From IMG/VR virus record IMGVR_UViG_3300027901_000032, positions 1 through 25,175 of that record: a stretch of DNA of 25,175 nt; one strand, given 5' to 3'. Position numbers and translations under genes: made by a program. This DNA comes from a virus. Under the pieces are notes generated by a model. That model was not told the origin of the DNA. It saw only the letters and a list, made by a program, of their open reading frames with translations, and ran no database searches. This document shows positions 13,301 through 21,598 of this stretch, piece by piece (within the stretch, counting starts at the first letter, position 1; every line of letters begins with the position of its first letter).

Positions 13301-14741
13301 ACTCCTCTAGAAAAGCCTCGGTAAACGGACGACCAGAACCCTCGGGGCCTACAGACATCTCGGCCAGGTACTCGAACAGTGGTCCCTTGTCTGCAGCCCT
13401 AGCTAGCTCGTCTACACGAGGACCGCTTGCTGGAATTGGTCTGTGTCTGAGCCGCTGAAGTGCCGGAGCGGTTCTTGGTCCCAGAGGCACCTTCCTTCCG
13501 GCATCCAGCATAGCTTCGCCCTCCGCCGATAACCTTACAACAGCATCTCCACCAGTCCAGTACTCAACAGGTAGCGACTCTACTAGCTTATCAGCGTCCA
13601 TCATAAAGTTGTCGTAGCTTCGGAGAGAGGCCACGAGCTCAGCTTCGGAGCTCTGAGCGGCAGCCCGAACGTCTCCAGCAACCAGTTGGAGGTTTTGTAA
13701 CTCCTCTGTACGCCCCGACCGCTCCAACTTCAGGGACATAGCTTTAGTCTCCTCGTTGACCTTGTAAATGATGTGGTCTACCTGTTGCGCATAGCGATTA
13801 CGCGCCAGTTCTTCTAGGTTCTTCGGCGGAGCTTCTAACTTCCTAGCTCCCAGGGCTAAAGGCTCACCCCAGGAACCTTCTTGAACGTCTCTAGCCAGGT
13901 CGATAACTAGCTGATCTTTAGGGCTGAGGTCCAGGCGCTTAGCAACTCGCCTCCTTGTCAAGACGCTTTCCAGCTTACGTAACGCTCCCACAGTAACCAT
14001 GGCCTGAATGCCCGTTACTATAGGTAGGCGTCCGGCGGCTACTTCTTCTGGGTGTAGAATTGCTTGGGTTCCTGCAGCACCTACACCAGCCAGACCTGCC
14101 CCAACCAACTTACTAGCGGGACCGAAGCCGAGACCACCGATAGCTGCGGATTCCAGAATCTGTCCCGGAGGTCGATGACCCGCAGCCCACTGCATTATAT
14201 CTGGCGTTGCAAATGACATAGCTCCACGAACTCCCCTAGACAGTGCTCCAGCTCCTCTGGTCATGGCTCCTCCAGCAGCTCCACCGGCTAGATACCAAGG
14301 AGCAGCTCCTACCATCTCTCCAACAGCAGCTCCGATAGGGTGTTCTGGTCTAGCCCTGGGGGTCTCTGGTAAGAACGGCCACAGACTATGAGCCATATGG
14401 TATCCGAAGGATTCTAGAAAGTCCGGTTTGAAGTAGGTTTCTAGAACCTGCATCTGTGCGTCAGTATAGCCCTCCTTTTGTGCTAGTGGGAGTACCTGTT
14501 CACGAAAGTACCGTTGTCTTATGAGGTTCTTTTCTTGTTCCTTTCTGTTGACGAAGTCGGGGTGTGGTTCCGCTGTTTGAACCCACTCATGAATCTTAAA
14601 TGCTACTTCCGGAGGTAGGAGTTGCATTTCTTCTGGAGAAGGCACCCTGAGAGCAGCACGTTCCTCGATAAAGGGAATCCGTTCCCCAGTTACAGGATCG
14701 TATCTGACTTTCGGTAGACGTTCCTCTTCTTCGTCTGGCAT
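10374..14741 (-). CDS. Very large virion protein, putative DNA-ejection/internal protein (1455 aa)
   Basis: By size and position, after the tail genes and before the lysis-type genes, this resembles the large internal (ejection) proteins of podoviruses. The start is the ATG at 14741 overlapping the previous TGA (TGATG), with GAGGAG at good spacing. A GTG one codon earlier is too close to it. The N-terminus (1-130) is charged. Residues 136-230 are a Gly/Ala-rich hydrophobic region (for example WYLAGGAAGGAMTRGAG) that could insert in a membrane. The middle is long and charged with coiled-coil-like stretches. The C-terminal 350 residues are aromatic and helical (FGQFGTWPTNFVRFWLRGAR), reminiscent of large polyvalent-protein-associated domains. 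No lytic enzyme motif seen in it. The function is inferred. Confidence 0.7.
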   Translation of the reverse strand: MPDEEEERLPKVRYDPVTGERIPFIEERAALRVPSPEEMQLLPPEVAFKIHEWVQTAEPHPDFVNRKEQEKNLIRQRYFREQVLPLAQKEGYTDAQMQVLETYFKPDFLESFGYHMAHSLWPFLPETPRARPEHPIGAAVGEMVGAAPWYLAGGAAGGAMTRGAGALSRGVRGAMSFATPDIMQWAAGHRPPGQILESAAIGGLGFGPASKLVGAGLAGVGAAGTQAILHPEEVAAGRLPIVTGIQAMVTVGALRKLESVLTRRRVAKRLDLSPKDQLVIDLARDVQEGSWGEPLALGARKLEAPPKNLEELARNRYAQQVDHIIYKVNEETKAMSLKLERSGRTEELQNLQLVAGDVRAAAQSSEAELVASLRSYDNFMMDADKLVESLPVEYWTGGDAVVRLSAEGEAMLDAGRKVPLGPRTAPALQRLRHRPIPASGPRVDELARAADKGPLFEYLAEMSVGPEGSGRPFTEAFLEEFGYTRKNLPEFIETLWKAKILENKPTPLRGLEGMEDIRGYPQVLSEDVRRVAHAKREQIKNMKASEAKKREYTLQLEDELARLNRAERGKEPLTDTDVGTYDSSMDLKEIEEMGKRNIWEIGAAYAPQAPEYTDGLYVARLMAQKGIFGSWHSKSGKVRWKDPQRPGKFISVLAEELEKFPDAGDSDALGNVVITTKGDKAFYIVQQEKPDGSIEYSAFRKDASSKRGRQKPLTYSQVRDLLMVNKGFVLERLTPDGGYQIRDIISGARRMYDEFQLRKVLAETSLLEDLSPEVTEMLRARGGSMVSPETFSAEGYTFGTTDGPQGAVFLPLRVFTPTKQLFAQYQDALRLPLLDVWNAMEQMGVRPLREWGKSLGPRLRNVLRELKYRNDGAIWEYISTEMGQRSAVAERYGMKRGDVAVATEVEVILREVFGKNYEAMMRDWIPAYSSMVGETTGPFIRRKIQILSYLRGQAPAERVRLAQNYGLTPDAELPAVAEAILLKELGGRAAFGRAQKIRPEEVPDELKVWIDHGLVPETPRLWDFINNAFATKMRLHLSPYWEQMNELKELVRGANLTGSTRTRIIQDISRYQAQIMASVSNDMKTASDFFQVLNTHLGTKISGQLPSWFARHFLLLTYTGTMPLRLGLVLRNMTQTFTTTFLYAGAENYARGFARAFTKEGRQLVRELGLNELTGVPLEEMLARETAPVAGKLRTAYNKGMIAYKGVDAWINRNISANIGYTTIKHYAPKFLKGQITLQEFKDLTGLVYFPKSAQSQVLRKMLPMWEATEAYQIPVVEDVAVGIEKAAKTYALHMAEDTQWIYRVGNSPQIFTSRIGRLFGQFGTWPTNFVRFWLRGARANGVGSKASQNFLARWFLVNEGLHLAGKHLLGIDVRPWILEGPFVFGGGPMAQIFNNVQDLTRGGLQADLAKQDLKRQFRTLVPFGLFIQDVHRALNEEELSEALKRVIGFRTPEE

Positions 14742-16045
14742 CACTTCTCCTCAGGAGGACGTTGTACGTAGGATATTGCGCTAGATCCAACAGGAGCGGT
14801 CTGTATCATATACTGTCCCATTAACATCTCTATGATCTTCTCACCCACTGACTTCGCCTCCACATATGATAGTCCCAACATACGGAACAGTTCCTTTGTC
14901 CTCTCTTCGTACAGCTTCGCCCCCTGCCTCTTTACAGAGTCGGAGACCCCAGAAGCCATCATACCCTTAGCCATCATCAATCCGCGGAGCTGGTATACAA
15001 TATTGGCGTCCATCAGCAGACTGTTGAAATACGAAGGTGCGTAGAGAGTCCCGGTACGCATACCCCTTACTATATCCATAGAAGTCATCGCTAGCTCCGC
15101 GGGGTCAGTGGACCCCTGTTGCCTGATTGCTGTGTAAATATTCATCGCCTCCCGCCACTCGGCAGTGGAAACGGTTTTCTCTCCTTCTTTTTCGGGAGGG
15201 GTAGGTGGACGGTTCGGAAGCTCGCCATGCTCCTGTAACCTCCGGATCTCCGCAGGGGTTATGTCCGTCCAGATTTCTAGGGCCGTCCTTAAGTCGGATA
15301 TCTTGAAGTCGTAACCAGGGCCCGTTCCAGTAAAGGCTGCCGAGCTGGGAGCCGTAAACGGAAACGGCCACTGCAGCTGAGGTGCCGCAGCCATAGCAAG
15401 ACCTGGACTAGCTTTGTAGAGGTCTCCTAGAAATTCCATGTGCTGCATGTACTGTTCTGTAGGAGTCATAGGAGGCGGAATCCCTAACGCCGCTGACACC
15501 GGAGCGGGGAGCTGCCTACCAGCCATAGACTCATGTATCGCTCTAACCGTAATCCCTTCTCTAGTGGAGGGCCAAGGCAAAGGCTCCTCTCGACGAGCAG
15601 CTTCGGCTGTAGGTGGAGGTGCTCCCGCTGCCGGTGGAACTATCTGACCTCCTGGAGCCATAGGGGCAACCATACCCCCTGCTGGCATTCCAGGCGCTTG
15701 TATTCTACCCATAGTTGGGGGGGCTAGTTGTGGAGGTCCGCCTGCAGTCATCTGCGGAGGGAATGGAGGTACCTCTACTCCATATGTTCCTTCTGCTGGT
15801 GCGGGGTACGGGATACCGGTTTGCTTTTCGAACGGCTTCACTGCTGTAGGGTATTCACGCGACAAGGCTTCAAGGGGCTCTTTGTCGCCAGTCATAATAG
15901 CTACTTCCATAGCCCCAGTCATCTCCTTAACCGCTTTCTGGCGTTCATGTAGAGGTCTAGTAAGATACCAAGCTATCAGGCTGCCTACAAGTTCACCAGG
16001 ACCGGACCACGGACCCTGTTGTCTATATCTACTGTAACCATCCAT
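14741..16045 (-). CDS. Pro/Gly-rich virion protein (434 aa)
   Basis: The ATG at 16045 follows GGGAGGATAAG, and the SD spans the previous stop. N-terminal residues 1-75 are helical. Residues 75-155 are a low-complexity, Pro/Gly/Met/Ala-rich stretch (PPQLAPPTMGRIQAPGMPAG), and 200-434 is again helical with Met-rich ends (LMMAKGMMASGVSD). The stop overlaps the start of the giant ejection-type gene. Together with the next upstream gene it forms a pair of low-complexity proteins in the place where podoviruses encode small internal virion (core) proteins, so an internal or ejection protein is the best guess. No enzymatic motif seen. Confidence 0.6.
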   Translation of the reverse strand: MDGYSRYRQQGPWSGPGELVGSLIAWYLTRPLHERQKAVKEMTGAMEVAIMTGDKEPLEALSREYPTAVKPFEKQTGIPYPAPAEGTYGVEVPPFPPQMTAGGPPQLAPPTMGRIQAPGMPAGGMVAPMAPGGQIVPPAAGAPPPTAEAARREEPLPWPSTREGITVRAIHESMAGRQLPAPVSAALGIPPPMTPTEQYMQHMEFLGDLYKASPGLAMAAAPQLQWPFPFTAPSSAAFTGTGPGYDFKISDLRTALEIWTDITPAEIRRLQEHGELPNRPPTPPEKEGEKTVSTAEWREAMNIYTAIRQQGSTDPAELAMTSMDIVRGMRTGTLYAPSYFNSLLMDANIVYQLRGLMMAKGMMASGVSDSVKRQGAKLYEERTKELFRMLGLSYVEAKSVGEKIIEMLMGQYMIQTAPVGSSAISYVQRPPEEK

Positions 16046-16046
16046 C

Positions 16047-17537
16047 TTATCCTCCCTTAAAAGCGAAGGGCAGACTTCCTAGAGCGCCACCGAGACCGCT
16101 TAAGAACTGTCCCCACGCACTAGGCACTGCCTGACCTCCAGCTCCAAACGGGTAGCTCATTCCCCACTGCATACCGTAAGGCAGGAATGGGTGATACTGG
16201 GGTTGTGTTCTCGCCCATTCCTGATATTCTGGCATCATCATCTGTTGTTGTGTTTGCCAGAGTTGCGGACCCAGACCTAACGCAGCACCAATCCTCCCCA
16301 TTTGTATAGCCTCCTGAGCCTGGCCTAGTCCGGTTCCCAGTTGAGCAGCCTGTAGTGCACGCTGTCTCTGAGCTTCCCTAGCTGCGAAGTCGAGTTGCGA
16401 CAGTTCAGTCTCGAACTGCCCCATCTCTCGTGCACCTAACGCGGCTAACCTGTTCTGCATTCCGCTGCTATATCTACCCCCTGTAAGGTAGCTCTGAGCT
16501 AGTGGTTCCTGCATCCCCCATTGAATGTTCTGTTCAGCCTGAGCCCGTCTTGCCTGTTGCCAGGGCTCTGTAGTTGTAGGTGGACCGAACATCCCCTGAC
16601 GCAGAGCTGCTTCAGTGGGACCGAAGATACCTGGCATCGGCATGGAACCTACCCCACCGCCAGTAGCTGATGGATACTCGGTACCCATCGTACCAGGCTG
16701 CCCGGGAATAGGAGTGAACCCATCCACAGGCTCAGGGATCCTGAAACCACCGTCGCCGGGCTGTATAGGAATAAAGCCACCTCCAGGCGGCATCTGAGCT
16801 CCCAGCGAACCGGGAGCTTTCACACGCTCTGGAAAATAAGTTCTCCAGTCACCGAATTGTGGTGTTAGCCCCCACTCAGCAAACTGCTCCGCGGACACCG
16901 GGCCTCCAGCCTCGGCATACATTTTGGCCATAGTTGGGAAGTCCTGATACCCTACTTCTGGATTCCAGATGATATGACCACCCCAACCTTCACCACCGTA
17001 CACACCACCGCGACCGGGCTTTCTGTACCACTCCTGCATCACGTTCGCGCCAGCACCAGGATATTTGCGAGCGTGACCCCACTTCACAGCCTCTTGAGTA
17101 GCCCCTATAGGAACTTCAGTAGGAGTAGTACTTGGAGCTCCGTAGGTGGGGATCATCCCTCCCTTACCAGTTATACCTACTTGTGGAGCAACTCCTCCCC
17201 GCGGAGTAACTCCTCCTTTACCATCGTCCCCACCGCCGTCAGGAGGAGCATAGGGACTAGTATCCCAGTTCCACCACCAAGGGGTTCCGGCACGTCCGGT
17301 CCTTGGCATAGGGTATGGTGACCAGGTTTCTGGCCCCTGGGATCCTAGTAGCCTAGACAGTTGGGCACCTGCGGGTCCTATGAACGGAGGCATCTGTGTA
17401 GTCATCATATACGGGTACATCTGCATGGGCTGCATAAGCCCTTGTTGAAGGATGTTCTGCATGCCGCCACGGAACTGTCCGAGACCGTACGGCATAGTTG
17501 GAAGTTCTGGCTTTATAGTTTGATAACCGCTTCCCAT
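16047..17537 (-). CDS. Low-complexity Gly/Pro/Met/Gln-rich virion protein (496 aa)
   Basis: The ATG at 17537 follows GAGGAGGTG. The N-terminal 350 residues are dominated by Gly, Pro, Met, Gln, Tyr and Trp, with stretches such as GQFRGGMQNILQQGLMQPMQ and GGGDDGKGGVTPRGGVAPQ. They are probably disordered or extended. A helical Gln/Ala/Arg-rich block lies at about 345-425 (REAQRQRALQAAQLGTGLGQ), and an aromatic Pro-rich tail follows. The composition is extreme but the frame is intact. It lies between a GNAT gene and other internal-type virion genes. A structural or ejected virion protein is likely, with no homology claimed. Confidence 0.6.
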   Translation of the reverse strand: MGSGYQTIKPELPTMPYGLGQFRGGMQNILQQGLMQPMQMYPYMMTTQMPPFIGPAGAQLSRLLGSQGPETWSPYPMPRTGRAGTPWWWNWDTSPYAPPDGGGDDGKGGVTPRGGVAPQVGITGKGGMIPTYGAPSTTPTEVPIGATQEAVKWGHARKYPGAGANVMQEWYRKPGRGGVYGGEGWGGHIIWNPEVGYQDFPTMAKMYAEAGGPVSAEQFAEWGLTPQFGDWRTYFPERVKAPGSLGAQMPPGGGFIPIQPGDGGFRIPEPVDGFTPIPGQPGTMGTEYPSATGGGVGSMPMPGIFGPTEAALRQGMFGPPTTTEPWQQARRAQAEQNIQWGMQEPLAQSYLTGGRYSSGMQNRLAALGAREMGQFETELSQLDFAAREAQRQRALQAAQLGTGLGQAQEAIQMGRIGAALGLGPQLWQTQQQMMMPEYQEWARTQPQYHPFLPYGMQWGMSYPFGAGGQAVPSAWGQFLSGLGGALGSLPFAFKGG

Positions 17538-17538
17538 A

Positions 17539-17985
17539 TTACACCTCCTCGGAGAGCAAACTAAACAACGCCACGTCTCTTAGCTCTCCGTCGTAATACG
17601 TAAATCTACGTAAGTTCCCTTCCAGCGTAAATCCCAGTGCTTCTGCGTACTCGCAGGCAGCCTCGTTGAACGTAGGTATATACGCCGAAAGACGTCGTAA
17701 CTTCAATAAACTAAAGAGGTCGGAGACGATCTCCTTCGCCCGGGTATACTGCTTCTTCATTTTGTCCCCCCACAACACTATGTGTATGTTGGCGCTGACG
17801 CCGAGGACGATATCCGAAAGCCAAAATACACCCTCGAACTCTCCGACCTCGAAAAACATACTATTTCCTGAGGAATATAAGGCACTAAAGGTCGAGGGTT
17901 CCCGAAGGCAGTCGGGAACATAGTCCCGGACCTTCTCGAACGTATCCTTCAGAAGGTCGGGATGTAGAAAACAATACTTCTTCAT
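17539..17985 (-). CDS. GNAT-family acetyltransferase-like protein (148 aa)
   Basis: The C-terminal half reads as the second half of an N-acetyltransferase fold: FWLSDIVLGVS (54-64), a helix following MKKQYTRAKEIVSDLFSL, then the RimJ/RimL-like end LSAYIPTFNEAACEYAEALG (99-118) with FTLEGNLRRF and FSLL at the end. The acetyl-CoA pyrophosphate loop is not textbook (no clear QxxGxG/A), so binding is uncertain. The ATG at 17985 overlaps the upstream stop (ATGA). A GTG at 17997 would add four residues. GNAT-like proteins are found among podovirus internal-virion genes, so it may modify or be part of the virion rather than act on metabolism. Confidence 0.68.
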   Translation of the reverse strand: MKKYCFLHPDLLKDTFEKVRDYVPDCLREPSTFSALYSSGNSMFFEVGEFEGVFWLSDIVLGVSANIHIVLWGDKMKKQYTRAKEIVSDLFSLLKLRRLSAYIPTFNEAACEYAEALGFTLEGNLRRFTYYDGELRDVALFSLLSEEV

Positions 17986-19058
17986 ACCTTCACCCACTTT
18001 ATTAAACTAGAGTACCCCGTGAAGTCTTGCATAGTCCAGTTGTTTTCTTCGTAGTTGTATATCCAGGCGCGAACGGTTGCGTCCTTCATGTCGGTGACTA
18101 AATAGTAACGCTTTTCACGGGGGTCAAGCGCCGACCATGCGTAGAGCAACTTCGCCGGGTCTGCAGTTGCGAACAGTTCTTTTCTGATTCTACTACCGAC
18201 ACCCTGCCAGACACTAGGACCACATAAATACACATCGTCATCACTCAGAAATAGAAACCCTGCTTCCTCTATCCGTTGGAGGCTAAAGGGCGCAGCGAGC
18301 CCCCGTCCTGCGTATATGTGATCTTCTATCGGAGCGAGGAAGTTACCTGTAGGTGGGATCCGATATACCGTGTTCTTACGGAACGCCCAGAGGATCCTAC
18401 CCAGAACGCCGAGCCTGCGTATCTCGTCACCTTCGTTTTCTAGGTCGTACCAACCACTCGTAATGCCACTCCACGCGGTAATGTCACCACTGTCAGACCA
18501 CCGTAACCGGTTCGGGTACCATGTAGAGGACTCGAAGGAATGTCCCATGAACAAGCTACCAAGAAAGGGGACACAACACTTACCCTTGTAACTGTCAGTA
18601 AGGATCAAGAACAAACCACCACCACCATCCCAGTAGTGAGGTTTGTCTGTCCCGAAGTTGTTACACACTGCAACCGGACTCCCACTAGTCAACATGGTAT
18701 ACGCTTCATATCTGTGGTGGGTAGTACTAGTAAAAGGGGTACTGGGCGTCTTATCAACGGGAGTACCTGTATTATCTACATACACCTTCGTATCACAAAA
18801 CATACACAACCACGCAACGGCTCCCTCGTAAACATACATATGGTAGACAATCTGGTTGGCGGTAGCAGACAGATCATACACCACATCCGTATGTCTCTTA
18901 CATGGTTCCAGTCTCCCCATTTTAGGGTAGGTATCCCACAGGTACGAAGCTTCGCCCTCGGCCAGAGTTCTCACAGGGGAAGTAGAGTTCAGACCACCTC
19001 CAACTGCTAGGACTCTGTGGAAGAGCTGTTGTCTTCGTTCGTTGAATCCTGTTGGCAT
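17982..19058 (-). CDS. Tail/stabilisation protein, beta-propeller-like (358 aa)
   Basis: This protein is rich in beta strands, Trp, Tyr and Gly. It contains YPNRLRWSDSGDITAW (181-196), a signature seen in podovirus tail-hub or packaged-DNA stabilisation proteins with beta-propeller folds. Later segments (GRILWAFRKNTVYRI, FLFLSDDDVYLCG, KRYYLVTDM) repeat the blade-like strand pattern. The ATG at 19058 follows GAGGAG and overlaps the transglycosylase gene by 52 bases. Function: probably part of the tail nozzle or neck that plugs the portal. Identity to a specific phage family is not claimed. Confidence 0.62.
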   Translation of the reverse strand: MPTGFNERRQQLFHRVLAVGGGLNSTSPVRTLAEGEASYLWDTYPKMGRLEPCKRHTDVVYDLSATANQIVYHMYVYEGAVAWLCMFCDTKVYVDNTGTPVDKTPSTPFTSTTHHRYEAYTMLTSGSPVAVCNNFGTDKPHYWDGGGGLFLILTDSYKGKCCVPFLGSLFMGHSFESSTWYPNRLRWSDSGDITAWSGITSGWYDLENEGDEIRRLGVLGRILWAFRKNTVYRIPPTGNFLAPIEDHIYAGRGLAAPFSLQRIEEAGFLFLSDDDVYLCGPSVWQGVGSRIRKELFATADPAKLLYAWSALDPREKRYYLVTDMKDATVRAWIYNYEENNWTMQDFTGYSSLIKWVKV

Positions 19059-19540
19059 TCGTGCTCCTCATGCCAGGCATACTGGCGTTTGAACTTAGCT
19101 ATATAGTGTTCTGGCTTTATGGTGTCTTTAAATGAACCACTGTTGTAGGCATCCGCTACCTGTTCAATAGTAGTAGCTCCCCGATCAAACACACGTTCGT
19201 TGAGATAGCGAACTACATACGGTATTGCTACACTGTCACGGTCTAACGCTAGTGGAGGGCCGTCGTACCCCAACTCCACTGCTACAATGTACAGTATCTG
19301 GAAGTTGCTGTAACTACAGGCAGCCCAAGCTTGCCATTTTGCGTACTCCATACGAACCAACTCTGAGTTCTTAAAGTAGATCCCGTCAGGCGCGTAGGCT
19401 GCCTCGAACCTCGGAACCTTGTTAGAGGGAGTGTACTTCTCACAGTCGTATACAGCAAACAGGACAGCACAAGGGTCCATCCCTTCAGGCACCCGTAACA
19501 ACGGAGAGTACTCCTTTATTAGTTGTGTAATTCTAGTCAT
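19007..19540 (-). CDS. Virion-associated lytic transglycosylase (SLT-like, 177 aa)
   Basis: The protein has the order of motifs of SLT-type lytic transglycosylases, which cut peptidoglycan glycan strands: VPRFEAAY (42-49, candidate catalytic E46), ACSYSNFQILYIVAVELGY (74-92, matching the usual ASxGxxQI...A..LG) and VADAYNSG (128-135, usual AYNxG). No signal peptide is seen, so it is unlikely to act as a free exported endolysin. Its position among tail genes suggests a virion enzyme that opens the cell wall during DNA entry. The tail is Ser/Asp-rich (NEDNSSSTES). The start ATG 19540 overlaps the previous gene by 8 bases and follows AAGGAAGG. Confidence 0.78.
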   Translation of the reverse strand: MTRITQLIKEYSPLLRVPEGMDPCAVLFAVYDCEKYTPSNKVPRFEAAYAPDGIYFKNSELVRMEYAKWQAWAACSYSNFQILYIVAVELGYDGPPLALDRDSVAIPYVVRYLNERVFDRGATTIEQVADAYNSGSFKDTIKPEHYIAKFKRQYAWHEEHECQQDSTNEDNSSSTES

Positions 19541-20519
19541 CTGAAGCCTTCCTTCCTCTTGGAGCAGCCCAGAAGAGATAGGATACCATTTGGAAGCCGT
19601 AACCGCGCAGACGGATCTTGAACGCCTCAGCGGTCTGCCAGGGGTGTACGAACCCCACCTTCCCTTTCTGTAGAGTTACCGCTCCTACAGACGTCCAAGT
19701 AACCCCAGCGTCGGTACTGACATACACGCTCACTGTGTGGGGGGTAGGAGAGTCGCTATACAGGACCCCCTCTGTGAGGGTCTTCTCCTCGCCTGGGGTA
19801 CCGAAGTCTAGGACGTCAGAGTCGTAGAACCCTTCAGTGCTTCCGGGTCTGAAATCATAGACCTTCTTATCACTGTAACCCACCACCATCCTCTCTTCAG
19901 CAGTGGACAAGCCCCCAAGACGGGTAATCGAAAAGTGTTCTGTAAGGACGTTCTGTTCCAGGAACTCCATCGGAGCTCCCTTGGTCAGCTCAAAGTGCTC
20001 GGTAAAAACGTTCTGGTCTAAAAGTTCGATAGTTCTCCCAAGGGTGACCTCCAACGAAATGTTGTCGTACCACCCCTTACTGGAAGTGCCCTGATCATCC
20101 GGGTTAACTGCACAGGCCACCTCGAAGATGTACACCCCAGCCTGATCCATATAAGCCACAACATCCTCGTCCTGTAACGCGTACCCAGATCCAGAAGCCC
20201 CCGCAGAACTATACTTAGCGTGGTATAAAATGATAGTAGTGCTATCCGGCTTCCTTAGATAAACCCAAAATTCAGTATAACCACCAGAACCGGTCCCTGC
20301 AACAGCCCACTGACGCCAGACATCAACACTAGCTGTTAGAACAGTATCTAGGACCTCGATAGACTGGCGCATCTGGAAACGTTTGACATCTATTTCCTCC
20401 GACTCAGCAAGCGCCTTGTTGGAGTCGGGTGTAAACATGTAGTGTGCTGGACTAGGACTCTTCGACCAGCCGCCTAGACCCCCTGTAAAGGTCCCGTTAG
20501 TTATCAGTTCGTGAGCCAT
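19533..20519 (-). CDS. Virion protein with carbohydrate-binding-like N-terminus (328 aa)
   Basis: Residues 1-158 look like a jelly-roll carbohydrate-binding module: the opening ITNGTFTGGLGGWS is the usual start of CBM4/9-type domains, and the end GWYDNISLEV is their usual closing strand. A perfect two-copy repeat of 20 residues follows (165-204), then a beta-rich C-terminal domain (VYVSTDAGVTWTSVG). The TAATG overlap with the previous gene supports this start. It probably sits on the tail and may help bind the host surface. The sugar target is not known, and a purely structural role remains possible. Confidence 0.62.
   Translation of the reverse strand: MAHELITNGTFTGGLGGWSKSPSPAHYMFTPDSNKALAESEEIDVKRFQMRQSIEVLDTVLTASVDVWRQWAVAGTGSGGYTEFWVYLRKPDSTTIILYHAKYSSAGASGSGYALQDEDVVAYMDQAGVYIFEVACAVNPDDQGTSSKGWYDNISLEVTLGRTIELLDQNVFTEHFELTKGAPMEFLEQNVLTEHFSITRLGGLSTAEERMVVGYSDKKVYDFRPGSTEGFYDSDVLDFGTPGEEKTLTEGVLYSDSPTPHTVSVYVSTDAGVTWTSVGAVTLQKGKVGFVHPWQTAEAFKIRLRGYGFQMVSYLFWAAPRGRKASDD
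19908..20027 (-). repeat. Two-copy 20-residue in-gene repeat
   Basis: Residues 165-184 and 185-204 of the 328-aa virion protein align without gaps: ELLDQNVFTEHFELTK and EFLEQNVLTEHFSITR. It links the carbohydrate-binding-like domain with the C-terminal domain. Confidence 0.8.
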
Positions 20520-20983
20520 TAACTATTCTGTAGATCCCACTGAACCAGGCACTGGTCGCCGTTCTCAAACGCGATAGCATCAAAAACCTGGTACAAGAAC
20601 AAGTCACCTCCACTAGCGGCGTTCAGTAACCCAGCCTCAGTCAAGTTATGGGTAGCAGTAATACTGATCGACTTAGTATACCGCGAGGTGTCGTTAGTAA
20701 TGGTTCTGGTCACCTTCGACTTGTCTGCAGCGTCTCTATACTGTTCAGACCCTAACGCAGTAGCCTCGGCAGGAGGATCCTGAGCCCCTGTACCTATAGC
20801 GATGTGTGTCGGGGCCGCCGTACCACCAGTAATCATGATATCGGAGATAGCTGCTACCCCAGCGTTGGTCTTTGTGTTCTGTATGTTGAGAACCAACTCC
20901 GGGACCCCAGTACGTATCCTCCAGATTTTGATATGCCCGCGCCACTTGTTATTACATTTTAATGGAAAAGCCAATGTCCGCAT
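20519..20983 (-). CDS. Phage virion protein (154 aa)
   Basis: The start is placed at the ATG at 20983 behind a purine run GGAGGAAGAGGAAG. A GTG at 21010 would add nine basic residues and lies deeper in the previous gene. The core reads THIAIGTGAQDPPAEATALG, then KSISITATHNLTEAGLLNA and QVFDAIAFENGD. This pattern (IGTG ... TALGxE ... NLTEAGL ... GD) recurs in small structural proteins of many tailed phages, next to tail or baseplate genes. Its exact place in the particle is not known to me. It overlaps the adaptor gene by 32 bases and the carbohydrate-binding-like gene by one. Confidence 0.65.
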   Translation of the reverse strand: MRTLAFPLKCNNKWRGHIKIWRIRTGVPELVLNIQNTKTNAGVAAISDIMITGGTAAPTHIAIGTGAQDPPAEATALGSEQYRDAADKSKVTRTITNDTSRYTKSISITATHNLTEAGLLNAASGGDLFLYQVFDAIAFENGDQCLVQWDLQNS

Positions 20984-21590
20984 CTTCCTCTTCCTCCGTA
21001 TATTGTTCACTGTGGGCCGCCATGGTGTTCTTTAGGTCTCGTAACCACCTGTCGGCCTCAGGATAGTTTAGACTGCGCGCACCCCTGTACGTAGCGGCCT
21101 CCTCCAAAGCAATATGATACTCCTCCCCTATAATAGGCGTATCAGTGTTGTTTATCAAAGAGGTCCCTACTACCTTCTTCCGTCCGCGCCTCTGTATCTG
21201 ATAAGAGGCATCCGGAACTGGGTCCCAGTATACCTCACGCCCGTATTGCGCATAGCGTTCAGGGGGGCCTTCAGTAGTACTTCGGTACCTGTCCAACCAA
21301 CGGATCCCCCGCTGTTTGATTGGAGTGTTGTTAGTTAGGTCCCGAAGGCTAACAATAAACAGCATGTCTGAAGGCAGAGTAAAGCTAGGGTCACTCGCAG
21401 AAGTATAGAAAGTGTCTGTACCATCCAGCTGAGGGATCGGAAGCGGATCGAACCTCCTAGCCTCAGGGAACTTCCCGGTGGTTACAACATCTAAGTAAGC
21501 GGAGTTAATCCACTCTTTAATTAATGTGTCTACATCAGTCCTGTTACCGAGGTTCCGCTTAACATGTTGTTGAAGCGTTAAAAAGTTCAT
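20952..21590 (-). CDS. Neck/head-tail adaptor-like protein (212 aa)
   Basis: The N-terminus (FLTLQQHVKRNLG, then LIKEWINSAYLDV) and the middle (FTLPSDMLFIVSLRD, ERYAQYGREVYWDPVPD) match the layout of phage adaptor proteins: a short helix-rich start, a beta insertion and a closing long helix (EEYHIALEEAATYRGARSLN). Such proteins join portal to tail tube in podoviruses and siphoviruses. The C-terminal tail is very acidic (YTEEEEDADIG). The ATG at 21590 follows AGGAGGACAG. Its place upstream of tail genes fits. Tail-completion protein is the closest alternative. Confidence 0.7.
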   Translation of the reverse strand: MNFLTLQQHVKRNLGNRTDVDTLIKEWINSAYLDVVTTGKFPEARRFDPLPIPQLDGTDTFYTSASDPSFTLPSDMLFIVSLRDLTNNTPIKQRGIRWLDRYRSTTEGPPERYAQYGREVYWDPVPDASYQIQRRGRKKVVGTSLINNTDTPIIGEEYHIALEEAATYRGARSLNYPEADRWLRDLKNTMAAHSEQYTEEEEDADIGFSIKM

Positions 21591-21598
21591 CTGTCCTC

